Assembly (NCBI GenBank): GCA_005281725.1
Contig: SSBO01000008.1
Coordinates: forward strand, 806,001-870,000
DNA length: 64,000 nt
Source of the DNA: Wuchereria bancrofti
Lineage: Eukaryota > Nematoda > Chromadorea > Rhabditida > Onchocercidae
Direction: 5' to 3'
Position numbers and translations under genes: made by a program. Shown here piece by piece: positions 1-12,765 of the stretch. Below the pieces are notes generated by a model. It was not told the DNA's origin. It saw only the letters and a list, made by a program, of their open reading frames with translations, and did not search any database. Numbering within the stretch: position 1 is the first letter of the stretch; each line of letters begins with the position of its first letter.

Positions 1-1979
1 CACCTTTGCCCCATCTTATTTATACCTATAAAATATTCTCATCGATAATCAAAACTACTCATTTCAGTGTAACATTTTTGTTTGGTTATATATACCATCT
101 ATGATCGTTTGCTTCGGTATCCGAAACTGATCCGGAATTCTTCTGTCACCTTACTTAGAAACAAATAATATATTTGATTACAAAGACATATATCTATACT
201 TATTTGTTACATAACATTACTTTTAAAGCCTACCGGTCTTTAAATAATTAGTTGGTTTTTTAATCCGAAAGTAAATAGTAAATATTGCTAAAATCATCAT
301 TTATTCCAGTAATATTCTTTGCTAAAACAATTAGAAAATTAGGACAACTGCGAATATTTTACATGATTTTTGAAATTTAAATGAAATTGACAAAATAGAA
401 GTGTTTAATTTAAGCATATTGGTTAAATTAATTGTAAGAATTAATAACGATGTATTCGAGTGTATTCCATTTCATTTCATATACTTCCCTTTGTCCATAA
501 CTTATCTCCCAGGTTAAATGCATAAATAAATTTAAAAAATATTATTTTCTGTGCATCTTGCGAGAAAATTATAATTTTGAGAAGATTGTGAGGAGATTAA
601 CATTGTCTCGATTTTATAAACAAACTTATGGATTTCTTTTAAACTGTTTTCTCTAAACAATGCTGAAATATCTTTTCATATGCATTCCCAAACAACTTAT
701 TATACTTAATTTGCTATCTTGTTCATTCCCGAGATATCTTGAATATTCGCATAGTTGATTCTTGTCTTACTTACAAACTTATTTTGATCTCTTTTCTTCT
801 CTGTTTGCATTGCTTGTACCCTCTCTCGAGCTCTTTTTTTTTCCGTTTTTTAATTTGGTAAAAATTTAATTTGCAACCAATATTTACAATCCAATCTCTG
901 TTTACAGAACTATCCGCAAAAACAATCGCTCACTTTCTTATATGAAAAAGAAAACAAATTAAAAAAGGGGAAAAAGAAAGAGCTAAGAGAGAGGGTACAA
1001 GCAGTTTGTTAATTCAACGATTAATTAACTGATTAGGTAACAAATTTATTCTGATACAGCCAACATTACTAGTAACTTTTGAAGCCAATTTATTTTATAA
1101 TTGTATTCTTTTTCTAATGTTATACCATAATCTATTAAGTCTTCATATTGCTTTCATTAAATTTGCCCGAAGAAATATCTCATTGGTTATTTCATCAAGC
1201 GCAGTTAGCACCTACGCATGCATACAAATAGACATTAAATGCGCTTCATCTCTCATTGAATTTAATTTAGAAATATCAATTTTATTTCACATTTTGTTCT
1301 TTTTTAAAAAAACTTTATTATATCAGTTTTTATCTGACACATTTATTCTTTTTATTGAAATCAAATTTTAGAGGAAATAGAAAATTTCAGAGTGTATAGA
1401 AGAAAGAAATTAACAATGAAAATTTTTTACATCCCAGTCGATAGCAATTGGTTATTAAGTCTCTCAAGTTCTTGAAAAAAAAAGGGAGAAAAAAGCAGTA
1501 ACAAAGTGGATTATTAAAAATGCGACAGGATTTTATATTGGGCTTTGATCCTTTAAAATAAAATTAAGATGTAATTTACTTTGTTATGCTACTGCTCACT
1601 TCAAGAAAATAACTTATAATTGTTTTTTAACAATATTCTTATCATCTTTGTTCAACTGCCAAGCAGTTATTGCCCATCACAAAGTTACGGCAAAAACTTT
1701 CATTTATTGCAATAACTACGATAAAAACAAAACAAGGATAATATAATAAATTAAAATTTAAATCTAAATTAGTAAGCAAGAGAACAGTTTCGAAATTTAA
1801 ACCTAAACACTGTATAATTGCGATGAATTTTTTTTGAAATTTATCAAAATTTGCTAAATTAATTATACCAACCATCGACGTTTATATTAGCACTCCGATA
1901 ATGACGAACGTGTACGCATGTACTTATATTCTACGTGTTCCGGTTATTGCCTGATCGGCTATGTACTTTAGTTACAAAA
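1..1979. other. Intergenic sequence, no gene recognised
   Basis: AT-rich sequence with only short open frames, none with recognisable protein features. The main structure is an inverted repeat at 812-856 / 956-1002, listed separately. The last few hundred bases may hold the promoter of the globin-like gene, but I can point to no specific element. Confidence 0.6.
812..1002. repeat. Inverted repeat with ~45-bp arms
   Basis: The left arm at 812-856 begins gcttgtaccctctctc and continues through a T/C-rich run ending ttaattt. The right arm at 956-1002 is its near-exact reverse complement and ends gagagagggtacaagc. About 100 bp separate the arms. Similarity stops sharply at gcttgtacc on both outer sides, as expected for terminal inverted repeats of a small non-autonomous DNA element or for a fold-back structure. 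I see no clear target-site duplication. Confidence 0.7.
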
Positions 1980-4363
1980 ATGCATTCCTCAGATATAAGT
2001 GCAGGATTGAAAAATATTCACAAGGATGACATGAATGTATTGCAAGAATCTTGGTCGATCATAAGTCGAAATATTCAGAAAATTGGTGTCAATATTTTTA
2101 CAATGATATTTGAACAATGTCCTGAAGCAAAATTTGTATGAATTTTTAAATTTTTATTCATAATCTATAATTTTTTAAAATTTCAATTTGCAATTAAAGC
2201 CAATTTCATTGCAACTTCGCGTACTGAAAATTCATTGATTAATTTGAATAATGGAATTCCTGAGCGACTGATATGTGATAAGATTCGATCAAGTTGATTA
2301 GCTTTAACTTTTCTCATAGTGTAATTTTTTTTTTCAGTTATTTCCGTTCACAGATATTTCAAAAAGAGATAGTGATTTCATCAGATTTCATTCCTTACGA
2401 TTCATGCAGGTAAGAAGTAAAGGAATTTTCAAGCTTTATGACAAATTAATTGACCGTGGATTCTAAAACTGACAAAATTTTTTTTAACTTAAATTATTCC
2501 AAACTTTGAAGAACGAAAGGAGAAAAATAAAATTTTGCGAGATTAAAGGCAAACCATTTTTTTATGCAAGCGAAATAAAATTAATATAAATATATAATGC
2601 TAATATTCAATAATTTTATTTTTAGTAGGCTTTGCTATACAAATTGAAAGTGTCACTTAATCCCATTTACTTTTATTGCGTGTGTAAAATCATAGGTGTA
2701 ATTAATCAGTGAGCAAGGATTTATTCAATAAACTGAGAATCTCAGCATAAAAATGAAATGTTAAGTGCAACTTCAAAATTCGTTTCATCAGTATTCCATG
2801 CTAAACTTGATTTGCCAATTGTTTGATTGCCAATCGAAAGAAGATTGCAAGCGGAAAAATTCAACAATATTTAAAATTGGAAATATACTGAAATGTCGGT
2901 CTATTTAAATAACAACTCATTATTATCAAAGCTAATCAATATCACTCATTACTTTAAATTTCAGGCAATAGAAAGTGTTATTAATTCCATCGAGACTCTA
3001 AATAAAATCGATCCTCTATTAACTAATCTTGGCCACGTACACGGAAGATTAAAGGTTATTAGTTTACTCCTTTGTTCAAAAAAGTAAAACTAACATTTTC
3101 TGATTACTTACTTGATTAACTACCTAAGGTCATTTCTTTCTGTGACTTATTTCTTCTTCATTCATTTTCCATTATCGTTTGCTCAGTCGTTCGGATTCGT
3201 AAGTTAAATTCAAAGACCCGAAAGAAGTTGAAGTGAATCAGAATAGAAAAAGAATGATGGAAAACTTTAACAGTAAAAAATAAATGCAAAAATATAAGTA
3301 AGTAAAGTTCTTCACCTATTTATCAATCAGTTCCAGACTATTTCTATTAATTCATTCAGGAGAGACTGGACTTCAAACCGGAATACTGGACAGTTTTCCG
3401 TGAATGCACATTGTATCATTTTAGACGAGTTCTGGAAAAGAGTAATATTGTAGTGAAGTTGGTTCTTTCTCAATTTTTTGTCTCTTTATCTTATCATCTA
3501 GTGACAATCGCACTGCTTGTTTACCTGTTGTTAAATTGCTTAGGTCTTCTGTCAATCTATGAGTCACTTGAGATGACGATGATTCTTTCCCGACAATGTG
3601 CTTAAGCTTTTGTCTTGTTTTGGCAGCATGTCACTAATCATAAATTATGACACATTTGATGTCTAGATTAAGTCTTATCAAATATTCAGCCCATTTTGAA
3701 TTATCTGTTTCATTATCTAAAATAATTAGTGATTATTGATAAGTACTCATTGACTTTTAGCGCTAAAACGTTTCTGAAAAAATTATAAATATGTGCTATA
3801 CATGCGTCTGAAACTCTTTCACTAGTATTTGTTCCAGAAAAAGCAAAATTTTTAAATTTCATTATAAAAACAAATTAATTTCAAACTGACAATTCCATAT
3901 CAAATAGTTCAACTAGAAATTGTGTCAAAACATGTAATTTTATTCATTCATTTAAACAATTCGCTCCTTTTGGTAGGACACGAAGATTATTTGGCATGTT
4001 AGATTCAACACAATCCAATGTAGATTATTTGATTAGTTTATGGGGTATGCTATTAGATTATATGATTGGAAAGATGACGATGTCTTTTCGAGCTGATATC
4101 CGAACCAGGTTCAACTTTTACCTATTTTTTTAATAATATTTCTTGTCGTTTCTTTTTTATTTTTTTGGTGAATGATCAAAAGCGATTGGAAAATTTTTGA
4201 GGATTTTCAATTAAGTAAGAATAAGCAATGAATTAAATGAATGACATTCAATTTCTTCAGGGAACTTAATAAGAACAATTGGTTCCAGAACGAGGAAGAA
4301 CAAAATAGCAATTATTTCGAAGAAAGGCGGGCAACGATGAAAATGCAACGAACAGAACAGTAA
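1980..4363 (+). CDS. Globin-like protein, six exons
   Basis: A member of the large nematode globin family, expected to bind heme; its physiological role cannot be inferred. Proposed exons are 1980-2135, 2338-2409, 2965-3054, 3360-~3412/3441, 3977-4108 and 4261-4363. Exon 1 gives an A-helix-like segment (LQESWSII) and FEQCPEAKF. Exon 2 has LFPFTD, then FIRFHSLRFMQ with a His at the expected distal E7 position. Exon 3 ends LGHVHGRLK, where the second His fits the proximal heme ligand F8. Exon 4 (PEYWTVFREC) looks like the G helix, and exon 5 like the H helix (LISLWGMLLDYM). The tail is charged and Gln/Asn-rich. The exon 4 to 5 junction is uncertain: the donor at 3413 keeps the frame but removes LYHFRRVLEK, while the one at 3442 keeps those residues but breaks the frame. 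A poly(A) signal follows at 4521. Confidence 0.72.
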
Positions 4364-4520
4364 TAACTTTTAAGAATTTGCTCACTTCATTCAATTCTTT
4401 ATTCAATTTTATTATTCAATTGTATTAGAAAATTCTTCGGTAAACAAAATTCTCGATTTGCTTTCACATTCTACTGTTATTTTTATAAAAAAACTGCTGT
4501 AATTCTTTTTTGTATTCATT

Positions 4521-4526
4521 AATAAA
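4521..4526 (+). terminator. Poly(A) signal AATAAA for the globin-like gene
   Basis: A canonical hexamer about 160 bases after the stop codon. In this AT-rich DNA the motif also occurs by chance, so the call rests on position. Confidence 0.4.
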
Positions 4527-5967
4527 TAAGCGTTACAGACATTTCCCGTGCAACTTTCGGAATAATCTCTGTTATTATTTAAAGTCTAAAAGATTAATAA
4601 AATTAATTAAAAATATTAATTCGTCTTTTTTTTCTGTTTGAGGGTAAAAACAAGTAAAGAACGAAACAAACGAAAGAGTTTCTGCTGTGGCTTACAATGC
4701 TTTCATTTCGATCATCGGTACGATCATCAGTAATGAAGATCAATTGTTACCTCATCATCACTAATTAATTATATTACTCGTTAAATCTATGTGTTTCATC
4801 CTTGTTTCTAAATATTCGAATTGAATAATTTGAATAATAATCAATTTTGAATAATTTTAATTAGATTAATTTTATAAAAGCTATTTATCAACCAAATGAA
4901 TAGCATTTGTCATGGCATTTGGTTATATTAAATACCATGGATGATTGCTTCTTTTACTTCAAATTCGAAATTAGAATTAAGTTTTGCTAATCATGTTCCC
5001 TGTAAGTCAATCAGTTAATAAGTTAATTTATTTCCCGATTATTCGACCAAGCACATATTACTGTCTAAGGAATAACAGATTTTCGTTTAAATGTTGTATC
5101 AATTCCTGTTCAATTTGATTGAGTACTTCAAATTAGCTTGCGTATTCATATCAAAATTAATGAACTTTAGCATAACAAAAAATGACAATGACAACTTTAG
5201 CAAAAAAAAAAAAAGAAAAATGCATAGTACAGTGGTTACTTCCTTTTATTTTATAGTAGTAACAAACAGAGTTAATGTATGACGTCGAAACATTTAGTAT
5301 TTTTATGCATTGTCATCGCGCTCGCTGCCATTTCTATTCTCATTCATAAAAAAATTCCAAGCAATGTTATGTAGAAATTAAAAGCAAAAGTTTGCGCAAC
5401 TGTTTTCAAAAAAAATGAAATATGCAAATTTGCAAGTTTTACTCATTATATAGTACAACAAATAATTTAATTTACTAAATAATTTTAAATTTAGCATATT
5501 TTTCCTTATTTCAGTCTTTTTCTTTCAAGTCCTATTTACTACTGAGAAATACATTTGTCTAACTTTCCGCATTTGTTTACATTTCGTAAAGGTACATGTA
5601 AATGAAATAACGTTTGTAATATAATACTTGAATTAAATTATAGCTTATAATGAGAAATGTAGCTAATTATATATTGACGATATAAATAAAAATAAATTAT
5701 GTGTTTAGTTATATTTACATCGAACATATTAACTTTGTTCTTCGAATTATCGTTAAGTTCTTAAATGGATGGAACTAATTTTAAACTTCACAAATTTTAG
5801 AAATATCTCGAATTTATTGCTGTTTCAGTTCAAAACACGGAAAAAGCAGAATATCTCAATACAAAATATAAAGTGAAGTATGGAAAATGTATTCTCATGC
5901 AACCCACAACAAATTATTAAAAAGAAGAAACAGAAGCAAAAGATCGGATATAATCGACATAAAGTTT

Positions 5968-5991
5968 ACTACTACTACTACTACTACTACT
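5968..5991. repeat. (ACT)8 microsatellite
   Basis: Eight uninterrupted ACT units in intergenic DNA. Confidence 0.9.
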
Positions 5992-6314
5992 GCTAAATTA
6001 GATCTAAATTGTTCAAGGATTTAAACTGCAGAACTGAGATGAAGAAATGCAATTATTAATATTACAAACTAAACTAACACATATACATATGCATGAATCT
6101 ATGAGATTATCGTTTCTCAAGTGATGCATGCTATTTCTTATTTGTTTGTTTCATTTTGTTTATTCTTTTTCACTAGTAATCCCAATATGTAAATAAAGTA
6201 TCATAAGTGGCGTTGCTCTAATATTTTTGACAAAGGTTACTATTTATGTTTGGTAAATCTTTCTCATATTTTAAAATTGCTTCAAAAATTTGACAAAAAA
6301 AAAAAATAACTTGA

Positions 6315-6472
6315 TTAAACTAATTAAAACTTTTCAATCAATCATCATTTATAATTTTATCTTAACTAACTTTTATTTTTTGACAATAATTTTGATAAAA
6401 ATCAAGTTCTTTAAACTAACTAAACCTTTTCAATCATTTCTAGTTTATCTTAACTCATTTTTAACAAGAAGC
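6315..6472. repeat. Imperfect tandem direct repeat, ~60-bp units
   Basis: Units at 6315-6376 and 6411-6472 both begin ttaaactaa, share cttttcaatca and tttatcttaact, and end in a T-rich stretch. About 35 bp separate them. This looks like a local duplication. Confidence 0.65.
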
Positions 6473-7265
6473 AAAAATTAATTGACTGATCAACTTCTAC
6501 TGAAATTGACCTTATAGTGTTTCACTGCAGTAAGCATCGAAATGCTATAATCTTATGTGTTGAATATTTAAAAGTTGAATTTAATATGAAATTCAAAGTT
6601 TCTGATTTCATTTCTTGTTCAGCATATGATAACCATACTTTTCCATTAACTATCGCTATCTTTCTTATTGCTGTAATATTTGTCGACGAGCTGTTAACAA
6701 AGCATAAATTTTAAGCGAATCTGTTTTGTATTTTCGTTGCTCTTTGTTTTTAACAATTATTTCCTTAACCATCAGCTATTCATCCGGAAAATAGAAGATG
6801 AGAAAAAGAAGAAAAGAAGGGAAGCATTTGGAAGAAACCATGAAAAACCGTTACTCGATCCGGAATAACACTATATCCGGAATGAATATATCAACTTTGG
6901 GATCTTCATTTTCATAAAGGTTAAGGATTAGCCGGTTATAATAAGAATGTCGAAGAGGCGATGGAAGTCTAAGTATGCTAACTTTTGTTAGTTTTCTCGT
7001 TTATCTTCCGATTTCCAGTATCCGTTCGTGGGTTATATCGTTTTACCATTTATATTCGTTTTTTTCTTCTGCAAAACCAGTGACCTAATTGCGATCGAAA
7101 TGACAATTCGTAAATTAAATTTACAGTGTTAGGTTCAAGCTTGACAAGTAAATGTCGTGAAATAAGTTTCGAATAGAGATTTCACGGCGGTCATAAACTT
7201 ACGGCATGCGCTACTCAATGTTTTTTTGTTGCTGCCAAGTCTTATTTGTCTATTGCTAATCTTTC

Positions 7266-7267
7266 AG
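7266..7267 (+). promoter_or_regulatory. Probable spliced-leader acceptor for LSG1
   Basis: The sequence aatctttcag precedes the start ATG by five bases. There is no upstream coding exon in the frame. This is the usual nematode arrangement for SL trans-splicing. Confidence 0.6.
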
Positions 7268-7272
7268 GAAAA

Positions 7273-10200
7273 ATGACAAAACGCCGGCCAAAAAACAAAA
7301 AACCAACGGGTTTGAATCGTTTTTTGGGAAATTGCCTATTAAATGAGCGTGAAAAATTACGCCAACAATATCGGAAAAGACAACAAGCTTATAACACTGA
7401 GAATATGGTTGAAGTTGACAAGGTTAAACTTCTTATACCAGTCGTATTTTGTATTGTTTGATCTTAGTTCAGGGATTATATGAGATTAGAGGAGGTGGAA
7501 GATGCAAAAAAAACATTGATAGATCGGTCACTGCTGTTATATAGTATAAATAGGAATGGGTAGAAAGGTAGGTAGTGTTAAGTAAGAAAAAATTAGGTGG
7601 GCTGGTAATAACATCAGGGTAAGGTGAGGATAGAGGTTGTTAATGGTAAAAAAAACTGTAAGTGATAAGTGATAGCATAAAGTAAAGTTGTTCGCAGTAA
7701 AGCAGGTAAAGTAGGTAAGATGAGGGTTGGATGCTGTCAGGTAGCTTATAGTTAGAGTAATAGTTTCCGGCAGCATAAACATAACTATGCCGTACATAAA
7801 TCGAGGCAAATATTCCTTAGGTCGCCTTTTTTTTGCTCATAAGAAATAGACATCATTTTACTCCTATGTACTTTGTTATTGCTTTGAAAACATCCACAAA
7901 TTGGTTTCGTAAAAACTGGCTCGCAGACTTTCGGGACTTTTGTATACTGCATTTCAAACAGTGACGCTATTCATGCTCTAGTATTTTTATGTGGAAGCAA
8001 TTGCGCTTCTCTTGCAGTGGCTCTTGACTACCGAAATTAAACAGAAATTAGCGTACTATTTTGTCGACTTATTCACATCTTGTCTCTTTCTTATAAATGA
8101 TCATTTTTAAAGAATGTGGCACAAAATGTCGACTCAGTAATCGAAGAAACCGGTCTCGAAGAATTTCTGGCCAAAGCGGAGCTTGCTGGAACGAATTTTG
8201 CAGCCGAAAAAGAACAATTTCGTATGCTTGATTTGTAAGTTTTTTTTTTGTAAAACAGTGAAATTTTGAAGCACAACTTCAGTTGGTACTTTAATCATGT
8301 GAAAAACTGTTATCTACATTTGAAGAAGAAAGTTTCATCTGCGAAGATGTCCAGTATTTTTATATGGAAGCAATTGTGCTTCTTTTGTAGTGGCTCTTGA
8401 CTACTGAAATTAAACAGAAATTAACGTACTATTTTGCCGACGTATTCACATCTTGTCTCTTTCTTATAAATGATCATTTTTAAAGAATGTAGCACAAAAT
8501 GTTGACTCCGTAATCGAAGAAACCGGTCTCGAAGAATTTCTGGCCTTTTTTAAATTTTCATGATTTTTTTTTATTTTTTCAGTCATGTTTCCTTAAGTGA
8601 ATTTTGGAATCAGGTTGATTAGAGAAATATTTCTTTCAAATCTTACTTAATTTTGAGGGAAAATTCGAAAGTCGTTGTAAACACCATAAATGCCGCTCAC
8701 TCAATGGACGAGTTGTATAGAAAATATGGTGACCGATTACGGATTCCTCGTCGACCACCGAAGGAAGCATGTGAAACGGTGGATGATTTGATGCGATTAG
8801 AAAATGAGTATTTTCTGGAATGGCGTAAGAATCTTGCTGATTTACAAGAGGTAGGTTTTTTTATTTTCAAAAGTAATGATATCTTATTTTAAATCTTGAT
8901 TTCGAGTGTGTTTCCTAATGCTATCAAATTTTCAGAATAATGGTGTACTATTAACTCCATTTGAGAGGAATCTGGAGCTGTGGAGACAACTTTGGCGAGT
9001 CATTGAACGGAGTGATATTGTTGTTCAAGTTAGTTTGCTTTAGGGACATTCTAGAATGCATTCTAAACTTATTTGTTTTCAATTTTAAGTTTGATTTTTG
9101 TTCTTTCTACATTTTATCTTGATTTTGTCGGATAAGATATGTATTGCAGTGCCATTTTTCTTTTAGATTCTGGATGCTCGTAATCCGTTGCTATTTCGGA
9201 ATTTAGATCTCGAAGCGTACATTAAGGAATGTGATATTGCGAAGCAAAGTATATATTTGATCAATAAAATTGATTTATTATCGAAAGAGCAAATGGAGTC
9301 GTGGAGGAACTGGTTCATGGAAAATGATGTAGATGCTGTTTTTTGGTAGATTTTTCGGATTGGAATTAAAACCTTGGATTTTGTTTAAAATTTTGGAATT
9401 TAACTTCATATTCTGGAAAACTACACTGAAAATATCCGTTATAGGTCAGCTTTGGAGCCAGAAGCTAACTGTTCTGGGGTTATGGAGAAGAGTAAACATA
9501 ACGAAAGCGGAGATGGAAGTGAAAAGAAAGTAGAAAATAGAGATCAGGATTCCGACGGGTCATCCAGTGGTGTAAATGGAGACGACGACGATGGTAAACA
9601 TAGCCATAGTTGTAGAGCAAGGCTATCACAAAATATTGATGTTTCAGAACAAAAAATTCCAATTATACATTGCGCTGCGGTTAGTTCTTTCTGATTTTAA
9701 TTGCTGGTTATGTTTGTTTAGCATTTGATTGATTCATACTTTTTTCATTCATTCGAATCTATTCTGAAAAGCTGTATACCGTGCTGTTTTTCTCTTAGCG
9801 AACATTTGCAAACCTGATGCTGATGTGCTGTAAGTGCTACATACACTAATTTATTATTTGTAATTAATTCAAGACTGGTATAATCCATGACATTATTACG
9901 AATGATTAAGGAGTTATGCCAAGAAATAGCTAATGAAAACATTTTATTTCTGACGCTTGTGCGTTGATTTCTGCTCAATCGTGAGTCGGCCTATTTGTTA
10001 GGAAGATTTTCGGTTAACTGACAACATAAAATAGAACTTTTGTTTTTCGAGAGAATCCGATTCTTTTTAGAGATAGTCACTAAATTAGCTTTTTTTTCTA
10101 GGAGTTGATATTGTTTTTCAAATCTCGAGCTCACATCATAGAAAGGCGTCCTTTTGTTGTTGGAATGGTTGGTTACCCAAATGTTGGTAAAAGCTCTACG

Positions 10201-11759
10201 ATAAATAAGTTAATGGATCGGAAGAAAGTATCAGTATCAGCTACGCCTGGGAAAACTCGCCACCTTCAAACACTGGTGGTTGATGAGGAGGTATTTTACA
10301 ACTTTAGAAAGCAAATTGGAATTTTGAAGAGTTCTATAAAAGTTTAAATAAATTAAATTACCCGAAAAACTCCTCGATAAAGAAATTCTTAAGTCTTTTT
10401 TCATATGTGAAGTGATATTTAAAATATTCGTCTACCACAAAGAGAATGAAATCTCGAAATAATGTAACTTGTAGGCTCTGTTTTCAGCTTACTTTATGTG
10501 ATTGTCCTGGACTTGTGATGCCATCATTTGCACTAAGCCGAAGTGAAATGATTTTAAATGGAATTCTTTCGATTGATCATATGCACGAATACTTATCACC
10601 TGTTGAATTACTGTTGACACGGATCCCGCGAAGATATTTTGAGAAAATTTACTCGATAATGTTGACGAGCACTGCCGATAATGATAGTAATGAGGAATCA
10701 TTACTTAGTGCGCATGATCTGCTTACAGCAGTTGCATTCATTAGAGGTTATTTTTTTTTATGTTCTAGATTTCTCGGGATGCGCTTAAAATACTGTACGT
10801 GCAGCTTGATTGTATTAATCTGGAATCCAGAAATCTAGAAAGTTGGCTTGATACGTTTCGGAACTTCATGATAGCATATTGCCTGATACATTTCAGAACT
10901 TCATGATGCTTACAAAGTCCATATATTAGTACTTTTCTCAATGCAAACTAATGCTGGTTTTATTTAATGAGTGCGAATAATATATATATCGTTATTTTAT
11001 AACATCGCTATATAGTGTGAGGGTTTTAATTTTGAGAGCTACTGCAAATGAGCGATACAAGACTTTCCTGCATAAGTCTCTTGACATTTTATTTTAACTT
11101 TCCATTTTATACTGCGCTTAGAAGTATTCCTAACATTGTTTCAAACGTTGTGAGGAATACCTCTAGTCAAAGTTCAGGTTTGAGTTTCCAGCACTAAACA
11201 CGTGTATTATGTTTCGGACATCTATTCTAGGCTATATGTCATCGTCTGGTGTAGCGGATTGTTCACGAGCAGCACGTTTAATACTGAAAGATGTTGTAAA
11301 TGGTAAAGTGAAATGGGTTGCGGCACCACCAGATGTGGACCAAAAGGAGTTTGATAAGCTAACATACGATGTTTTGAATGAAGCAAGTTCAGTGAAACCG
11401 AAACTTAATAGTGGCATTATGCAACAGGTGAGTGCAATAGTATTCAATCTGATATACCATCGTTAATTTTGCATAAAATTTGCAAGTTTTAGATATTTTT
11501 TGAATTTATGCTTCATTTTGGACGTAATTTTTATTTAATTTGACTGCAGCTGGAAAAGCGTCATTTGTTACAAGATATGAAACCATCAGACAAGTTGCTC
11601 GACGAACAGTTTTTTCTTGGTTCAAACAGTCAGGTCCATGTTCGTTCTTTGCGTTCGATACCGAATTTTGCTTCATCGCAAAGAGATGAAATTCGACTAT
11701 CGAAGAAGCATTTCAATAAAAGTAAACGCGAGAAATTACGAAGGATTTTTGTTGATTAA
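7273..11759 (+). CDS. lsg1: Large-subunit GTPase LSG1 homologue, 10 exons
   Basis: Cytoplasmic GTPase that in yeast and human releases the export adaptor NMD3 from pre-60S ribosomal subunits. Exons are 7273-7422, 8113-8234, 8658-8850, 8936-9028, 9167-9345, 9445-9679, 10102-10290, 10488-10746, 11231-11427 and 11550-11759. All phases agree and give 608 residues, against about 658 in human. The motif order is circularly permuted, as in the YlqF/LSG1 class: LINKIDLL (G4, Asn219-Asp222) precedes the P-loop GYPNVGKSST (near 348-357) and then CDCPGLVMP (G3, near 391-399). The N-terminal LEEFLAKAELAGT and LLTPFERNLELWRQLWRVIERSDIVVQ blocks are typical of LSG1. Exon 6 encodes the acidic, Ser/Asp-rich insert seen in other LSG1 proteins, and the C-terminus is basic. 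A partial second copy of exon 2 lies in intron 2 (8353-8545). Poly(A) signal at 11893. Confidence 0.95.
7980..8545 (+). repeat. Tandem duplication covering part of LSG1 exon 2
   Basis: Bases 7980-8172 and 8353-8545 are equal in length (193 bp) and differ at about 11 positions by my count. The first copy includes the splice acceptor and first 60 bases of exon 2. The second copy ends exactly where similarity to the exon stops (after ctggcc). Confidence 0.9.
8486..8564 (+). pseudogene. Truncated second copy of LSG1 exon 2
   Basis: The copy keeps the acceptor sequence and 20 codons, with only synonymous changes from exon 2 (for example GTG to GTA, GTC to GTT, TCA to TCC). It then runs into unrelated T-rich intron sequence and a stop at about 8562, with no obvious splice donor. 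It is probably not used, since inclusion would truncate LSG1, but its intact acceptor could compete with the following exon. Confidence 0.7.
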
Positions 11760-12760
11760 TCTTAAATCCCAGCCAGTATCCCAGTGTCAGAAATTCAGGG
11801 ATTTTTGTTACTTTGTCACGAATTCCAGCATTACCGCTGAGCACAGTTACTTTAGCAGTATTCTTCTAGACAATTGTTTTCATAGTATGCTCAATAAAGT
11901 CTATAAATTAATAGTCTTTGTTTCTGTGCATTTGTGAGACTGTCGATTTCTGCTAGCTCTTCAAATTTCTGTTACGGATTTTCAGAATCTTCTGCATGAT
12001 ATATAGGAGGACAAGAAATATGATAAGCCTGCTTCAGCATTAGGTCACATTCATCATTTCAAAAGTATTTATATAGTTTTCAAAAGTACAGTTCCAGTGC
12101 TGGATATACACTGTTAGCTCCTATGTTCTTAAATGCATTCCGTTTCCCACCGAAGTTGTCAAACGAAATTATCCAAGTACTTTGGGCGAATGGTTTTGTA
12201 GAAGGTTGTGGTGTGAATATACCTGCGATTAAAGCTCTGCTTTTGATATTAGCTAGTTCGTCGTTAAATATGCCTTTTGGTATTGTGAAAATGAAAATGT
12301 AGGATACTTAGAGTTGTTACTGTACTAAGTCTCAAAAGAATTTCGAGACTTAAATTTAAGGTTCCATAACAGAATAGTTGGAATATTTCTGCTGAGATGT
12401 GTTTTTTTTTATAGTCCTCCGTATGATAGACACTGCAGTTACTAGAATCTCATTTATCCCTTAGTGGGCATCTCGCGATACAAAGTTTCGGGATGGGATT
12501 CAGCTTTGCATCATGGCCGAGTTGCCGTGACTAGATGCATGGTCTGTGGTATAGCAGAACCAGTTGATTAGGTACATCTATTTCGGTGTGAGTGGTAGAG
12601 ATTGGGGTGGATCTCTGTTGCGCTTTATTTCCATTACTAGTCGTACGTACGTGGATAGATTATACAAAGTCGAAGCATATTTCGGCAACATGGACAGTGT
12701 CTGCTTTGTTACTGTAAGCATCTTGTCCTTCATGGTCCAATAATTCCAGGACAAGTGTTC
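11760..12760. other. Gap between LSG1 and rpl-27
   Basis: About 1 kb. It holds the LSG1 3' UTR with AATAAA at 11893-11898. No further gene is recognised. The same-strand order and modest spacing are compatible with, but do not show, co-transcription. Confidence 0.5.
11893..11898 (+). terminator. Poly(A) signal AATAAA for LSG1
   Basis: Canonical hexamer 134 bases after the LSG1 stop codon. Confidence 0.55.
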
Positions 12761-12762
12761 AG
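12761..12762 (+). promoter_or_regulatory. Probable trans-splice acceptor for rpl-27
   Basis: The sequence gtgttcag lies three bases upstream of the ATG. A second candidate, aattccag, lies a little further upstream. A leader joined this close to the start is typical of nematode ribosomal protein genes. Confidence 0.5.
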
Positions 12763-12765
12763 AAA

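Larger units (their letters stand above)
4364..7266. other. Intergenic gap between globin-like gene and LSG1
   Basis: No gene recognised. Contents are a perfect (ACT)8 trinucleotide run at 5968-5991, an imperfect direct repeat of about 60 bp at 6315-6376 and 6411-6472, and short AT-rich open frames that look random. The promoter of LSG1 presumably lies in the last part. Confidence 0.6.

Noticed and set aside
1117..1371. 84-codon open frame in the left intergenic region
   Set aside because: Phe/Leu/Ile-rich as expected from random AT-rich DNA, with no recognisable motif.
7537..7809. 90-codon minus-strand frame inside LSG1 intron 1
   Set aside because: It lies over a G/T-rich low-complexity stretch and is antisense within an intron. 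No family features.
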